From: Hungatella sp.
GTDB lineage: Bacteria > Bacillota > Clostridia > Lachnospirales > Lachnospiraceae
DNA: 64,000 bases
Assembly: GCA_009712635.1 (NCBI GenBank)
Contig: WASS01000020.1
Location: 1-64,000, forward strand
Reading direction: 5' to 3'
This document shows positions 46,188 to 55,340 of the stretch, in pieces (position 1 is the first letter of the stretch; each line of letters opens with the position of its first letter). The notes under the pieces were generated by a model. It was not told the origin of the DNA. It made no database searches and saw only the letters and a program-made list of their open reading frames with translations. The position numbers were made by a program, and so were the translations under genes.

Positions 46188-47426
46188 GTGAAGAAGATGG
46201 CACTGGTTTTGTGTATTGCAATGACTGCAGCAATGGTTACAGGATGTAGTAAAAATACGGACAGCGTTGCAGCAAAGCAGGGGAATAAGGAAGTATTGAA
46301 TCCCATCCGTATCTGGCATGATGGAGATAAGGCAATGATACAGCTGATGGAAGATCATCTAAATCAGGCTCTAAGTGATGATGGAATCACTGTAAAATTC
46401 GAGCAAAAGAGCGGGTTAACAGATCAGATTAAGCTATATGGGAGCGATGAGGTGAATGGACCGGATCTTTATATGTATGCCCATGATTCTCTTGGAATGT
46501 TTGTGGAAATGGGAGCGTTGGCACCAATCACGGATGTGATTGATAAAAACGTTTATGCGGATATGCTTCCCATGACGATGAAAGCAGGGAATTATAAGGA
46601 TGCGCAATACCTGATGCCAGTCTACTTTGAAACGCTGCTTTTTATTTATAATAAAGATTTGTGGGAGGGAGAAGTGCCTTCCACCACAGAAGAACTTTAT
46701 TCCTATATGAAAAATCATACAGATGCCACTGCAGGAACGTATGCTTTAGTGAACCAACATTCAACTGCTTATAATGTAGCTCCTTTAATAAACGGATTTG
46801 GCGGATTCATTATCAATGAGCAGGCAAAGCCAGGACTAAATGATAAAAAGACCATGGAGGCAATTGAGTATAATAAAAAGTTTGCCGAATTAGAAGCGGA
46901 CGGGGACTACAATACGGTGAATGCTCTGTTTAAAGACGGAAAAGCCGCAGCCATTATTGGCGGACCATGGCTGATATCAGGTGTGAAAGAAGCTAAAATC
47001 AATTATGGAATAAAATCCTTATGTGATTTCAAGCTGCCGAACGGTAATGCACTGGTGCCATATTCAGGTGTCCAGGGAGTTGGTGTTATGAAGCATGCAG
47101 CGGAAACTAAAAAAGAAGCGGTGGAAAAGGTACTGAAAGAAATTGCTGATCCCCAGCTTGGAATTGATCTGGCAGAAAACTCCAGATGCGCTCCTGCGAA
47201 TCAAAAATCTTATGAAAATCCAACGGTGTCAAAGGATGAAATGATAGCTGCTATGAGAAAGACTGCTGATATTGCCCAGCCAATGCCAAACATTCCCCAA
47301 ATGAGCGTAATGTGGGGACCGACAGAATCACTTCTTGCGGCAGTCAATAAATCTGGCAAAGAATTAAACAACGTAGCGGATGAATATCAAAAACAGGCAG
47401 AGACTGCAATTGCAGATATGCAATAA
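46188..47426 (+). CDS. Maltodextrin-binding lipoprotein (MalE-like)
   Basis: 412 residues with a GTG start at 46188 and GGAGGG upstream. Lipoprotein signal: KKMALVLCIAMTAAMVTGC, lipobox VTGC. Solute-binding family 1 segments include IRIWHDGDKAMIQLMEDHLNQ, ALAPITDV, FIYNKDLWEGEVPSTTEEL, AIIGGPWLISGVKEA and VPYSGVQGVGV. It binds malto-oligosaccharides made by the amylase. No msmK-like ATPase is present in the operon. Confidence 0.9.
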   Translation: MKKMALVLCIAMTAAMVTGCSKNTDSVAAKQGNKEVLNPIRIWHDGDKAMIQLMEDHLNQALSDDGITVKFEQKSGLTDQIKLYGSDEVNGPDLYMYAHDSLGMFVEMGALAPITDVIDKNVYADMLPMTMKAGNYKDAQYLMPVYFETLLFIYNKDLWEGEVPSTTEELYSYMKNHTDATAGTYALVNQHSTAYNVAPLINGFGGFIINEQAKPGLNDKKTMEAIEYNKKFAELEADGDYNTVNALFKDGKAAAIIGGPWLISGVKEAKINYGIKSLCDFKLPNGNALVPYSGVQGVGVMKHAAETKKEAVEKVLKEIADPQLGIDLAENSRCAPANQKSYENPTVSKDEMIAAMRKTADIAQPMPNIPQMSVMWGPTESLLAAVNKSGKELNNVADEYQKQAETAIADMQ

Positions 47427-47433
47427 AAGTGTA

Positions 47434-47469
47434 TGACCGGTTAACTTGTTTTAAATCGTTAATCGGTCA
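47434..47469 (+). other. Intra-operon hairpin after the maltodextrin-binding protein gene
   Basis: TGACCGGTTAAC (47434-47445) pairs with GTTAATCGGTCA (47458-47469) with one G-T, 12-base loop and no T run. It probably stabilises the upstream mRNA, as in malE-malF of enterobacteria, and parallels the hairpin after the other binding-protein gene at 11713. Confidence 0.65.
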
Positions 47470-47568
47470 TACAGAAGAAAACTTGTCTTACAATTATGTA
47501 GAGACATCTTACCTGTCCTTTTTATAGGATAGCTTGCTGCAGATTGAGTATATAGGAGTAGGCAATTT

Positions 47569-48459
47569 ATGAACAAGAAAAATAAAATTCTTCCATGGGA
47601 ATATAGTTTTCCCTCAATCATGTTAATCGGATTAATTGTGGTATTTCCGATTATTTATACCATATATATTTCGTTTACAAATATGAATCTGTATCATTGG
47701 ACGGACTATGAATTTATAGCTTTTGACAATTATAGACGTGCATTAACGAAACTGGACTCAGGTTTTATGTCTGCATTATTAACTACAATCATTTGGACCG
47801 TTTTAAATATGGTCATACAGATTTTGGCTGCCTATTTGATTGCACTGGGATTAAATGCAAAAGGGCTAAAACTGGCGAGACTATACAAGACACTCCTGAT
47901 GTTTCCTTGGGCGATGCCGGCTTACATATCTATTTTATTATGGAGAGTAGGTATTTTTAATCCGCAGTATGGTTTGTTAAATAAAATACGTTCTGCGCTG
48001 GGTTTTTCCAGTATGGACTATTTATCTGAAAACATTCCGGCTTTTATTTCTTGTATGGTATTAAACTTGTGGATGGCACTGCCATTTCTCATTATGATGA
48101 TGGATGGGGCGTTGCAGAGTGTGGATAACAGCTATTATGAAAGTGCAAGATTAGATGGAGGTGGATGGTGGGCTCAAAATTTATATATCACAATCCCATC
48201 CATTAAGCCCATATTAGCTCCTTCCATTATTATGACGACATTTACAACCTTTAAGCAGTTTGACATTATCTATTTATTAACGATGCAAAAGGGCTCTCTT
48301 ACAGGAGCAACTCTTCAGACTGTTATTACATATGCGCACCAAAATGCCTTTGTATCTAATAATTATGGGCTATCTTCCGCTGTATCCATTGTGATATTTG
48401 GATTTATTATTCTATTTTCTTTATTTGTCAATCGAGGCATCCGGGAGGAACACGTATGA
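47569..48459 (+). CDS. Maltodextrin ABC permease, MalF type
   Basis: 296 residues, six helices. Starts PWEYSFPSIMLIGLIVVFPIIYTIYISFTNMN; EAA loop SYYESARLDGGGWWAQNLYITIPSIKP near residues 190-216. TAGGAG is 10 bases before ATG. Overlaps the next gene by 4 bases (ATGA). Confidence 0.92.
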   Translation: MNKKNKILPWEYSFPSIMLIGLIVVFPIIYTIYISFTNMNLYHWTDYEFIAFDNYRRALTKLDSGFMSALLTTIIWTVLNMVIQILAAYLIALGLNAKGLKLARLYKTLLMFPWAMPAYISILLWRVGIFNPQYGLLNKIRSALGFSSMDYLSENIPAFISCMVLNLWMALPFLIMMMDGALQSVDNSYYESARLDGGGWWAQNLYITIPSIKPILAPSIIMTTFTTFKQFDIIYLLTMQKGSLTGATLQTVITYAHQNAFVSNNYGLSSAVSIVIFGFIILFSLFVNRGIREEHV

Positions 48460-49298
48460 GAATAAAAACAGCAAGACGCATCGCCCTTTTAAGTATCTTA
48501 AATGTATTTTTTGTACTGTTATGTTTTATTACTTTAATTCCTATTTTATACGCATTTTTGCTTTCCATAAGTAGTGATAGTTCTGCATTTGGAAACGGAT
48601 TCTTATTCCCCCAGAGTCCTACCTTGAAAAATTATAAAGCCATCCTGGTTGAGGAGCCATTTCTTATATGGCTTAAGAATTCAGTCGTTCTTAGTCTTGG
48701 GACCATGATACTTGCAATGGGGACTTCGGTAACAGCGTCATATGCATTTTCCCGCTTTCGGTTTCGGGGGAGAAATGAGATGTTAAAGCTATTGCTGATT
48801 TTGAATGCGTTTCCACAAATTTTATCAATGTTTGCTATATTTAGATTATTTAAAAACATGAACCTATTAAATAATTACATCGGTTTAATCCTGATTTATG
48901 CAGGAAGCATGTGTATATTCAGTATCTGGAATATGAAAGGCTACTTCGATACCATTCCTATCGAAATTGAAGAATCTGCAAGAATTGATGGCGGAAGTTC
49001 GGGACAGATCATATGGAAGATCGTATTACCCCTTGCCAGACCTTCCATTATTGTGACTGCTGTCATGGTATTGATTTTTGTATGGAATGAGTATCTGTTT
49101 GCAACTACATTTTTAATGAAAGAGGAGAACTATAACCTTGCAGGCGGGCTTTATCAGCTTCAGGCCAATGATTATAACAGAAGCTGGTCCTTATTTTCAG
49201 CAGCCGCAATTTTAGTATCAGTACCTATTTTGATCCTGTTTTTTTCCATACAAAAATATATGGTATCAGGACTGACTACAGGAGGAGTGAAAGGATAA
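48456..49298 (+). CDS. Maltodextrin ABC permease, MalG type
   Basis: 280 residues, six helices. EAA loop IPIEIEESARIDGGSSGQIIWKIVLPLARPSI (about 168-199), typical C-terminus QKYMVSGLTTGGVKG. ATGA overlap with MalF-like gene and a one-base overlap (TAATG) with the enzyme gene downstream show tight translational coupling. Confidence 0.93.
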   Translation: MRIKTARRIALLSILNVFFVLLCFITLIPILYAFLLSISSDSSAFGNGFLFPQSPTLKNYKAILVEEPFLIWLKNSVVLSLGTMILAMGTSVTASYAFSRFRFRGRNEMLKLLLILNAFPQILSMFAIFRLFKNMNLLNNYIGLILIYAGSMCIFSIWNMKGYFDTIPIEIEESARIDGGSSGQIIWKIVLPLARPSIIVTAVMVLIFVWNEYLFATTFLMKEENYNLAGGLYQLQANDYNRSWSLFSAAAILVSVPILILFFSIQKYMVSGLTTGGVKG

Positions 49299-51052
49299 TG
49301 AACAACAACATGAAAATAAATCGTGAGGCGGTTTTGCATATTCCGTTATCAAATTATGCATTTGCCAATTCGGAACATAGATTGACCATAAGAATACGAA
49401 CACAAAAAGACAATGTTTCAGCGTGTACCTTATACTATGGCGATCGCGCTTGTCCTGCCACGCCCGTTGTTTTTGAAGAAATTCAGATGGAAATAAAAGC
49501 AAGGGATGAACTTTTTGACTATTATGAAGCAACGTTTGAAACACCATATACCCGTGTATGCTATTATTTTAAGCTGCAAAATGAAGGAGAGTGGACCTAT
49601 TATTACTCAGAACGTTTTTCAAACGAACTTGCAATTCATTATTTTGAACGTAACATTATGGAAGAAAGAAGCGAGTATTATCAATACCCCTACATATTAA
49701 GAAATGAAATACCAGATGTACCAGCCTGGTTTAAGAAGGCTGTCGTTTATAATATATTTCCTGATAGCTTTGTGGGTGAGGAATCTGGTTCGCTCACACA
49801 GCCAAAGGAAGTGGTATTAGAAAATGGAAAGATTTGCAGATCAAGATTAGGAGGAACACTGAAAGAAGTTATAAAAAATCTGGATTATATTCAGGCACTT
49901 GGCGTTAACTGCATTTATTTCAATCCCATATTTGCCGCAGGAGAATACCACAAGTATGATACCATTGATTATTATCACATCGATCCTTGTTTTGGAACCA
50001 ATGAGGAATTTAAACACTTAGTGGAAGAAATTCACAAACGAGAGATGAAGATCATTATAGATGGTGTATTTAATCATTGCAGCTGGGAATTTTTTGCCTT
50101 TGAAGATGTAATGGAAAAGGGAGAAAAGTCAAAATATATTGATTGGTTTTATGACTTAAAGTTCCCGGTTCGCCGGCCGCAGTCGGAAAAAGAAAAACCT
50201 GGTTATGCCTGCTTTGCTTATGAGCCTAAGATGCCCAAACTAAACACTTCAAATGAAGAGGTGCAAAAGTATTTTGCCAATGTAGGTACTTATTGGATTC
50301 GTGAGTATCATATAGACGGATGGCGACTAGACGTAGCAAATGAAATTGACCGGAATTTTTGGAGAAAATTCAGAGAGGCAGTAAAAAAAGAAAATAAGGA
50401 AGCAATCCTCATTGGTGAGGTGTGGGAGAATGCAGAAAGCTGGCTTCGGGGAGATATCTTTGATTCAACCATGAATTACGAATTCAGACGAATTTGCCGT
50501 GATCACATCATCGGTAATAATAAAAATGCATTAACAGCTGCCAGACAGCTGGAACAGATGAGGCTCCGTTACCCTACCAATCTTGTAAACGGGCAGCTGA
50601 ATCTTCTGGATAGTCATGATGTACCCAGATTTTTATCTCTTTGCAGGGGCGATCTGGGAAAATGGAAATTGGCTTTTATCCTTCTTATGCTGTTCCCGGG
50701 AGTCCCCAGCTTATTTTACGGTGATGAACAGGCAATTTGCGGAATGAAGGAATATGAATACAGGAATCCCATGGTATGGAGCCAGAATCCACAACTATAT
50801 GAATTTGTGCAGAATATCATAAAGATAAGAAAAGAATATATAGAGGAAGACACTTCCTATGAAGTTTTATGGGAAGAAACCGATGAGCGAGTGTTGACTT
50901 TTGTGAGAAATGGAAGAATGGGAAGATTATTTGTAAGCCTGAATGTTTCAGAAATAAATCAGGAATGGAATAGAGAGGAGAAAAATATGATTCTTGCCTC
51001 CACGGGAAATAAAGAGCTTCTGGAAGCAATGGGATATAAACTATATTTATAG
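49298..51052 (+). CDS. GH13 neopullulanase/cyclomaltodextrinase-like enzyme (cytoplasmic)
   Basis: 584 residues, the length of cyclomaltodextrinases with the N-terminal CBM34-like domain (about 5-130: HRLTIRIRTQKDNVSACTLYYGDR). Catalytic motifs IIIDGVFNHCS, nucleophile in DGWRLDVANE (about 347), acid/base in LIGEVWENA (about 374), third Asp in NLLDSHDVPRF (about 440). No signal peptide, so it hydrolyses imported maltodextrins. Last gene of the amylase-transport operon. Confidence 0.9.
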   Translation: MNNNMKINREAVLHIPLSNYAFANSEHRLTIRIRTQKDNVSACTLYYGDRACPATPVVFEEIQMEIKARDELFDYYEATFETPYTRVCYYFKLQNEGEWTYYYSERFSNELAIHYFERNIMEERSEYYQYPYILRNEIPDVPAWFKKAVVYNIFPDSFVGEESGSLTQPKEVVLENGKICRSRLGGTLKEVIKNLDYIQALGVNCIYFNPIFAAGEYHKYDTIDYYHIDPCFGTNEEFKHLVEEIHKREMKIIIDGVFNHCSWEFFAFEDVMEKGEKSKYIDWFYDLKFPVRRPQSEKEKPGYACFAYEPKMPKLNTSNEEVQKYFANVGTYWIREYHIDGWRLDVANEIDRNFWRKFREAVKKENKEAILIGEVWENAESWLRGDIFDSTMNYEFRRICRDHIIGNNKNALTAARQLEQMRLRYPTNLVNGQLNLLDSHDVPRFLSLCRGDLGKWKLAFILLMLFPGVPSLFYGDEQAICGMKEYEYRNPMVWSQNPQLYEFVQNIIKIRKEYIEEDTSYEVLWEETDERVLTFVRNGRMGRLFVSLNVSEINQEWNREEKNMILASTGNKELLEAMGYKLYL

Positions 51053-51361
51053 ATTTAATGGAAAGCGGTATTTTGCCATTTGTTCGAATTATCAATGGCA
51101 GGATATCGTTTTTATGATTGGTCAACAAGATACCAGGGGAATTGCATGGCACACTTTCTCTGTTGTAAATGATATTTTATTATGATAATATAGCAGTATT
51201 CTTGCTGCGTTTCATAGTAAATGCAGCTTAAATTTTTTTAGTGACACTGGAGCACTGCATAAAATAGAGGCTTTTCGTTGATGATAACGCTGTATTTGCT
51301 TCGTCATATTAAGTTATATCAAATTATACGTTACTACAATCAGCAATAAGGAGATAAAACT
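51053..51361. other. 309-base region with a possible 3' gene remnant
   Basis: Between 51058 and 51185 an open plus frame reads FNGKRYFAICSNYQWQDI then VFMIGQQDTRGIAWHTFSVVND and stops; it has protein-like composition but no start codon in its own region, so it is likely a decayed 3' end. The rest is AT-rich leader for the next ABC genes, whose RBS AAGGAGAT is at about 51348. Confidence 0.35.
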
Positions 51362-52282
51362 ATGAATCCAATCATTCAGGTTAAAAACTTCACAAAAAAA
51401 TATGGTGACTTTGTCGCAGTAAACGATATATCTTTTGATGTGGAAGAAGGCAGTGTATTTGCATTTCTGGGACCAAACGGTGCTGGAAAAAGCACAACCA
51501 TTAATACGCTTTGTACCATTTTTGAAAAAACTTCCGGTACGTTATTGATCGATGGAAAAGATGTGAGCAGGCAAAAAAGCGAGGTAAGGTCTTCTATCGG
51601 AGTTGTATTTCAGGATTCCACTCTTGATGCGAAAATGACCATTGAAGAGAATTTAAAAATGCACTGTGTATTTTATAACATTCCAAACAAGGAAGTAGAA
51701 GAACGAATTAAGTTTGTTCTCAATCTGGTGGATTTAACAAATGAAAGAAAGAAGATGGTATCCGCTTTATCGGGAGGAATGAAACGGCGTGTTGAGATTG
51801 CCAGAGGCCTGGTGCATTATCCAAAGGTTTTATTCCTTGATGAGCCAACAACAGGGCTGGATCCCCAGACCAGGGCACATATATGGGAATATATTATGAA
51901 GCTTCAAAAAGAAAGGAACATTACAATCTTTCTAACCACCCACTATATGGAAGAAGCCGAGATCTGCAACAAGATAGCGATAATGGATGGCGGGGTGATT
52001 GTAGCACATGATACCCCTTATGCATTGAAGAAAATGTATACGAAGGATAAGGCTTATATCAATACAAATGAGGAAGAAGGGTTTGAACGCCTGCTGACGG
52101 AGCATCAATTAAACTACTCAAAAAAAGATGGTTATTATAAGGTGGAAGCAGAGTATCTGGACCGTCTGCTGGAGGTGTTAAGCGTTCATAAGGAGCACAT
52201 TACCAATATTGAAATTAAAAAAGGAACCTTTAATGATGTGTTTTTAGAGATAACAGGAAAAAAGATCAGGGAGGAGGGATAA
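51362..52282 (+). CDS. ABC-2 transporter ATP-binding protein (DrrA/NatA type)
   Basis: 306 residues. NBD with Walker A FLGPNGAGKSTTINTL (about 37-52), Q-loop VVFQDSTLD, signature LSGGMKRR (about 137), Walker B VLFLDEPTTGLDPQ, and a DrrA-type C-terminal extension (about 240-306). It powers export by the next gene, 1 base downstream. Drug, lantibiotic or lipid substrate unknown. Confidence 0.93.
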   Translation: MNPIIQVKNFTKKYGDFVAVNDISFDVEEGSVFAFLGPNGAGKSTTINTLCTIFEKTSGTLLIDGKDVSRQKSEVRSSIGVVFQDSTLDAKMTIEENLKMHCVFYNIPNKEVEERIKFVLNLVDLTNERKKMVSALSGGMKRRVEIARGLVHYPKVLFLDEPTTGLDPQTRAHIWEYIMKLQKERNITIFLTTHYMEEAEICNKIAIMDGGVIVAHDTPYALKKMYTKDKAYINTNEEEGFERLLTEHQLNYSKKDGYYKVEAEYLDRLLEVLSVHKEHITNIEIKKGTFNDVFLEITGKKIREEG

Positions 52283-52283
52283 T

Positions 52284-53120
52284 ATGAATACAGTACTCGC
52301 CTTATGGAAAAGAGGGCTAAAAGCATTTGTACGAAATAAAACAGGGCTCATATTTTCGCTCATATTTCCTTTTTTCTTTGTATATGTGTTTGGTGCAATA
52401 TTTAAAAATGATTTCATTGAAAACCCCATCGCATACATGCTTTCCGGTGTTATTATCACCACCGTATTTGAAAGTGCATTGAATCTTGCGTCTTCAACGG
52501 TTGATGATATGGTCAGTGGCTTTATGAAAGAAGTTTTGGTCTCCCCTGCAAAGAGAGTTTATGTTGCGATGGGACAATTACTGTCTGCAGCAACGGTAGC
52601 CACCTTACAGGGTATCCTGATCCTGGTAATTGGTTTATTTATCGGTATAAAGTTTACCAGCTGGAAAACTCCTCTGCTGGTGCTTGTATCCATGATTTTT
52701 ATCGGTATCGTATTTTCTGGCGTCGGGCTGTTTTTAGCCACGAAGGTACGCAACGGTCAGACTTTCCAGATTGTCAAAACAGCAGTAACCATGCCCCTTA
52801 CGTTTCTGTCCGGTGCCTATGTTCCATTGTCCATGCTGCCAGGCTCGCTGAAGTTTGTAGCTTACCTAAATCCTATGACTTATGCCACAGCATTTTTTAG
52901 AATGATCGTTTTGGAAAAAGGGAATCTTCCTGTTTCCCAACTGATTAAAGAAGGATTGGTGGTTGAAATAAATGGGTTCGCAATTACTCCGATTATGACG
53001 TTTGTCGTTATTCTTGCCATTGGTTTGGTGTTCCTGCTTCTTTCAACCATATCCTTTGTTAAGACAGATTTTTCCCGCCTCAACCGAAGTGCCACCGATG
53101 CCAATGCGCTTTGGGGATAA
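52284..53120 (+). CDS. ABC-2 type permease (DrrB-like)
   Basis: 278 residues, six helices. Family pattern: FVRNKTGLIFSLIFPFFFVYVFG, MLSGVIITTVFESALN, and FLSGAYVPLSMLPGSLKFVAYLNPMTYATAFFR (about 172-205). Overlapping context with the ATPase gene makes a complete two-gene exporter. Confidence 0.92.
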   Translation: MNTVLALWKRGLKAFVRNKTGLIFSLIFPFFFVYVFGAIFKNDFIENPIAYMLSGVIITTVFESALNLASSTVDDMVSGFMKEVLVSPAKRVYVAMGQLLSAATVATLQGILILVIGLFIGIKFTSWKTPLLVLVSMIFIGIVFSGVGLFLATKVRNGQTFQIVKTAVTMPLTFLSGAYVPLSMLPGSLKFVAYLNPMTYATAFFRMIVLEKGNLPVSQLIKEGLVVEINGFAITPIMTFVVILAIGLVFLLLSTISFVKTDFSRLNRSATDANALWG

Positions 53121-53160
53121 CAAGTCAGGCCCCTTAACGTTTAAGCTAAGCTGTTTATAA

Positions 53161-53199
53161 CAAGCCTTGGGAGTATGCCACCTCAAGGCTTGCTTTTTT
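53161..53199 (+). terminator. Terminator of the ABC-2 exporter operon
   Basis: CAAGCCTTG (53161-53169) with CAAGGCTTG (53184-53192), then CTTTTTTT. Confidence 0.9.
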
Positions 53200-53225
53200 T
53201 ATATCAGTTACCAATCACATACCAG

Positions 53226-53282
53226 TTGACATTTGGTTTAATCAGGCTATAATTGTCTCAGGGGAATAGTCTAATTAGACTA
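53226..53282 (+). promoter_or_regulatory. Strong promoter plus 16-bp palindromic operator
   Basis: -35 TTGACA 53226-53231, 16-base spacer, -10 TATAAT 53248-53253, near-consensus. The perfect palindrome TAGTCTAATTAGACTA (53267-53282) covers about +7 to +22. The following unit contains a PadR regulator, a plausible but unproven binder; PadR sites usually look different (ATGTA...TACAT), so another repressor is possible. Confidence 0.7.
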
Positions 53283-53326
53283 ATAATGTATTGAGTAATT
53301 ATAAACAAAAGAGAGGATATAAGATA

Positions 53327-54157
53327 ATGAAATCTTTTTTAATGATAGGGCAGTCTAATATGGCTGGACGAGGTTTTATACATGAGGTGCCGCCTATTTA
53401 TAATGAAAGAATACAGATGTTACGTAATGGCAGATGGCAGATGATGACCGAACCCATTAATTATGATCGTCCTGTTTCAGGAATAAGTCTCGCAGGTTCT
53501 TTCGCAGATATGTGGTGTCGTCAGAACCAGGAAGATGTAATTGGCCTGATTCCCTGTGCGGAAGGTGGCAGCATGCTGGATGAGTGGGCTGTGGACGGGG
53601 TGCTGTTTAAACATGCCATATCCGAAGCAAAATTTGCGATGCTAAGCAGTGATTTAGCAGGAATTCTGTGGCATCAGGGAGAAAGCGACAGCGTGAATGG
53701 CAACTACAAAGTATATTATAATAAATTATTACGAATCATTGAGGCGCTTAGAAAAGAGTTAAATGTCCCGAATATTCCAATTATCATTGGCGGCTTAGGC
53801 GATTTTTTGGGCAAAGAAGGATTTGGGAAAAATTGTACGGAATATAAATCCATTAATCAGGAATTAGAAAGATTTGCATTTGAACAAGATAATTGTTACT
53901 TTGTCACAGCAAAAGGTTTAACATCAAATCATGATGGGATACATTTTGATTCAATTTCTCAGAGGAAATTAGGGGTACGATACTTTGATGCATTTACTAA
54001 TAAGCATCATGTACTAGAGCCATTGATGAATGAAAATGAATTGGTAAGTCTAATTCAATCCAGAACATATACCAAAACAGAGAAAAGTTATATGAAAAGT
54101 ATGGAGTTTGCATTGGGGAAAATATCATATGAGGAATTCATATCCCATGTTATGTAA
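53327..54157 (+). CDS. SGNH-type sialate O-acetylesterase-like protein
   Basis: 276 residues from ATG 53327 (GAGAGGATA upstream); longer in-frame reading from 53291 has no ribosome site. Block I with nucleophile Ser in MIGQSNMAGRG (about residue 9), block III GILWHQGESDS, and the Asp-His pair HDGIHFDS near residue 215. It deacetylates carbohydrates (sialate O-acetylesterase/CE6-like family). It has no signal peptide, so it is cytoplasmic. Confidence 0.85.
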   Translation: MKSFLMIGQSNMAGRGFIHEVPPIYNERIQMLRNGRWQMMTEPINYDRPVSGISLAGSFADMWCRQNQEDVIGLIPCAEGGSMLDEWAVDGVLFKHAISEAKFAMLSSDLAGILWHQGESDSVNGNYKVYYNKLLRIIEALRKELNVPNIPIIIGGLGDFLGKEGFGKNCTEYKSINQELERFAFEQDNCYFVTAKGLTSNHDGIHFDSISQRKLGVRYFDAFTNKHHVLEPLMNENELVSLIQSRTYTKTEKSYMKSMEFALGKISYEEFISHVM

Positions 54158-54185
54158 TTCTATCATATTTTAGGGGAGGTATTTC

Positions 54186-54701
54186 TTGATACCATTACTA
54201 ATTTTAGGTTTATTGAAACAAAATCCCGGATCTCATGGTTATGAATTATTGTCCTTTATGGAAGAGAGACATTATAAATATATTGTTAATTTCACCAAAG
54301 GATCCTTTTATTACAATCTTCAACAATTAGAAGAGAAAAAATATATTGAGAAAGTTAACCAGTCAGAGAGTACGAGAGAAACGAATAATTATATTATCAC
54401 TGAATCGGGTAATAAAGAATTTGAAAAGCTGATGTTTAAATATGGTTCTAAAACCGACTATATAAATTTATCATTTTATATAACAATGTTATTTGGTACT
54501 GAGTATAATGAAAATGAACTGAAAAAATTAATAGAAATACAAATTGAAGAAACTAAAAAGAAAATATTTCTTTTAGAACAATCAATTCAGCATGATGAGG
54601 CAATCTCTGATAATTTTAGAAAGATGTTGGAAAATTCACGTTCTCATCACTTGGTAAATATTCAGTGGTTTGAAGGTCTGTTAAAGGATATGGAGCTTTA
54701 G
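54186..54701 (+). CDS. PadR-family transcriptional regulator
   Basis: 171 residues with a TTG start; GGGGAGG ends 7 bases upstream. Winged helix (about 1-70: LGLLKQNPGSHGYELLSFME, FTKGSFYYNLQQLEEKKYIE) and C-terminal dimerisation helices (about 100-170). Placed between an esterase and a flavin reductase with gaps of 28 and 32 bases, it may regulate this small operon. Confidence 0.88.
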   Translation: MIPLLILGLLKQNPGSHGYELLSFMEERHYKYIVNFTKGSFYYNLQQLEEKKYIEKVNQSESTRETNNYIITESGNKEFEKLMFKYGSKTDYINLSFYITMLFGTEYNENELKKLIEIQIEETKKKIFLLEQSIQHDEAISDNFRKMLENSRSHHLVNIQWFEGLLKDMEL

Positions 54702-54733
54702 GAGTCAGTGTTTAGAAGGGGGTATCTAAATAT

Positions 54734-55300
54734 ATGGAGAAGGTTAATATTAATCCGGATTGGGTATTTAGTCCGCAGCCAATGTATATCATTGGAACAA
54801 AAAACGAAAATGGCACTCCAAATTTTTGCATTATCACATGGATAGGATTTTCATTTGATAAGACACCACATTTAATGATGACGATAGGCGGAAGCAAGCT
54901 TACCAAGTCAAACATACTTCGGGATAGAAAGTTCTCTGCTAATATGATTACTGAGGATAATCTATGGCTTGCAGATTACTTTGGTAATACGCAAGGTGAG
55001 GATGTGGTGAAAAATAGAGTATCTTACAGCTATGAATGGGGTAAATGCCTGGAAGTTCCTATGGTAGAGGAATGTCACTGGGCATATGAATGTGAAGTTT
55101 CCAAAATAATTGAGCTTGATGGTGCCCATCTATTTCTGGCTGAAATAAAAAATATTCAAATTGATAAAAAATATGAATCCATGGATCTGAAAAAAATAGA
55201 TTTAACCGAATTGAAACCTGCAATCTATGCACCTTATCATTATTTTTCCATCGGAAAGAAATTAGGTGAGATGGGTGAATGGGAACAATACATTGAGTAA
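54734..55300 (+). CDS. Flavin reductase-like FMN-binding protein
   Basis: 188 residues, split-barrel flavin reductase domain: PMYIIGTKNENGTPNFCIITWIGFSFDKTPHLMM, then NILRDRKFSANMITEDNLWLADYFG. The family reduces FMN/FAD with NAD(P)H or acts as an electron carrier. It ends 40 bases before the convergent DNA ligase gene; no terminator hairpin is evident between them. Confidence 0.88.
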   Translation: MEKVNINPDWVFSPQPMYIIGTKNENGTPNFCIITWIGFSFDKTPHLMMTIGGSKLTKSNILRDRKFSANMITEDNLWLADYFGNTQGEDVVKNRVSYSYEWGKCLEVPMVEECHWAYECEVSKIIELDGAHLFLAEIKNIQIDKKYESMDLKKIDLTELKPAIYAPYHYFSIGKKLGEMGEWEQYIE

Positions 55301-55340
55301 ATTTATATGGAAACAGGATATAAGAAGCCTGGGTGGCCGC

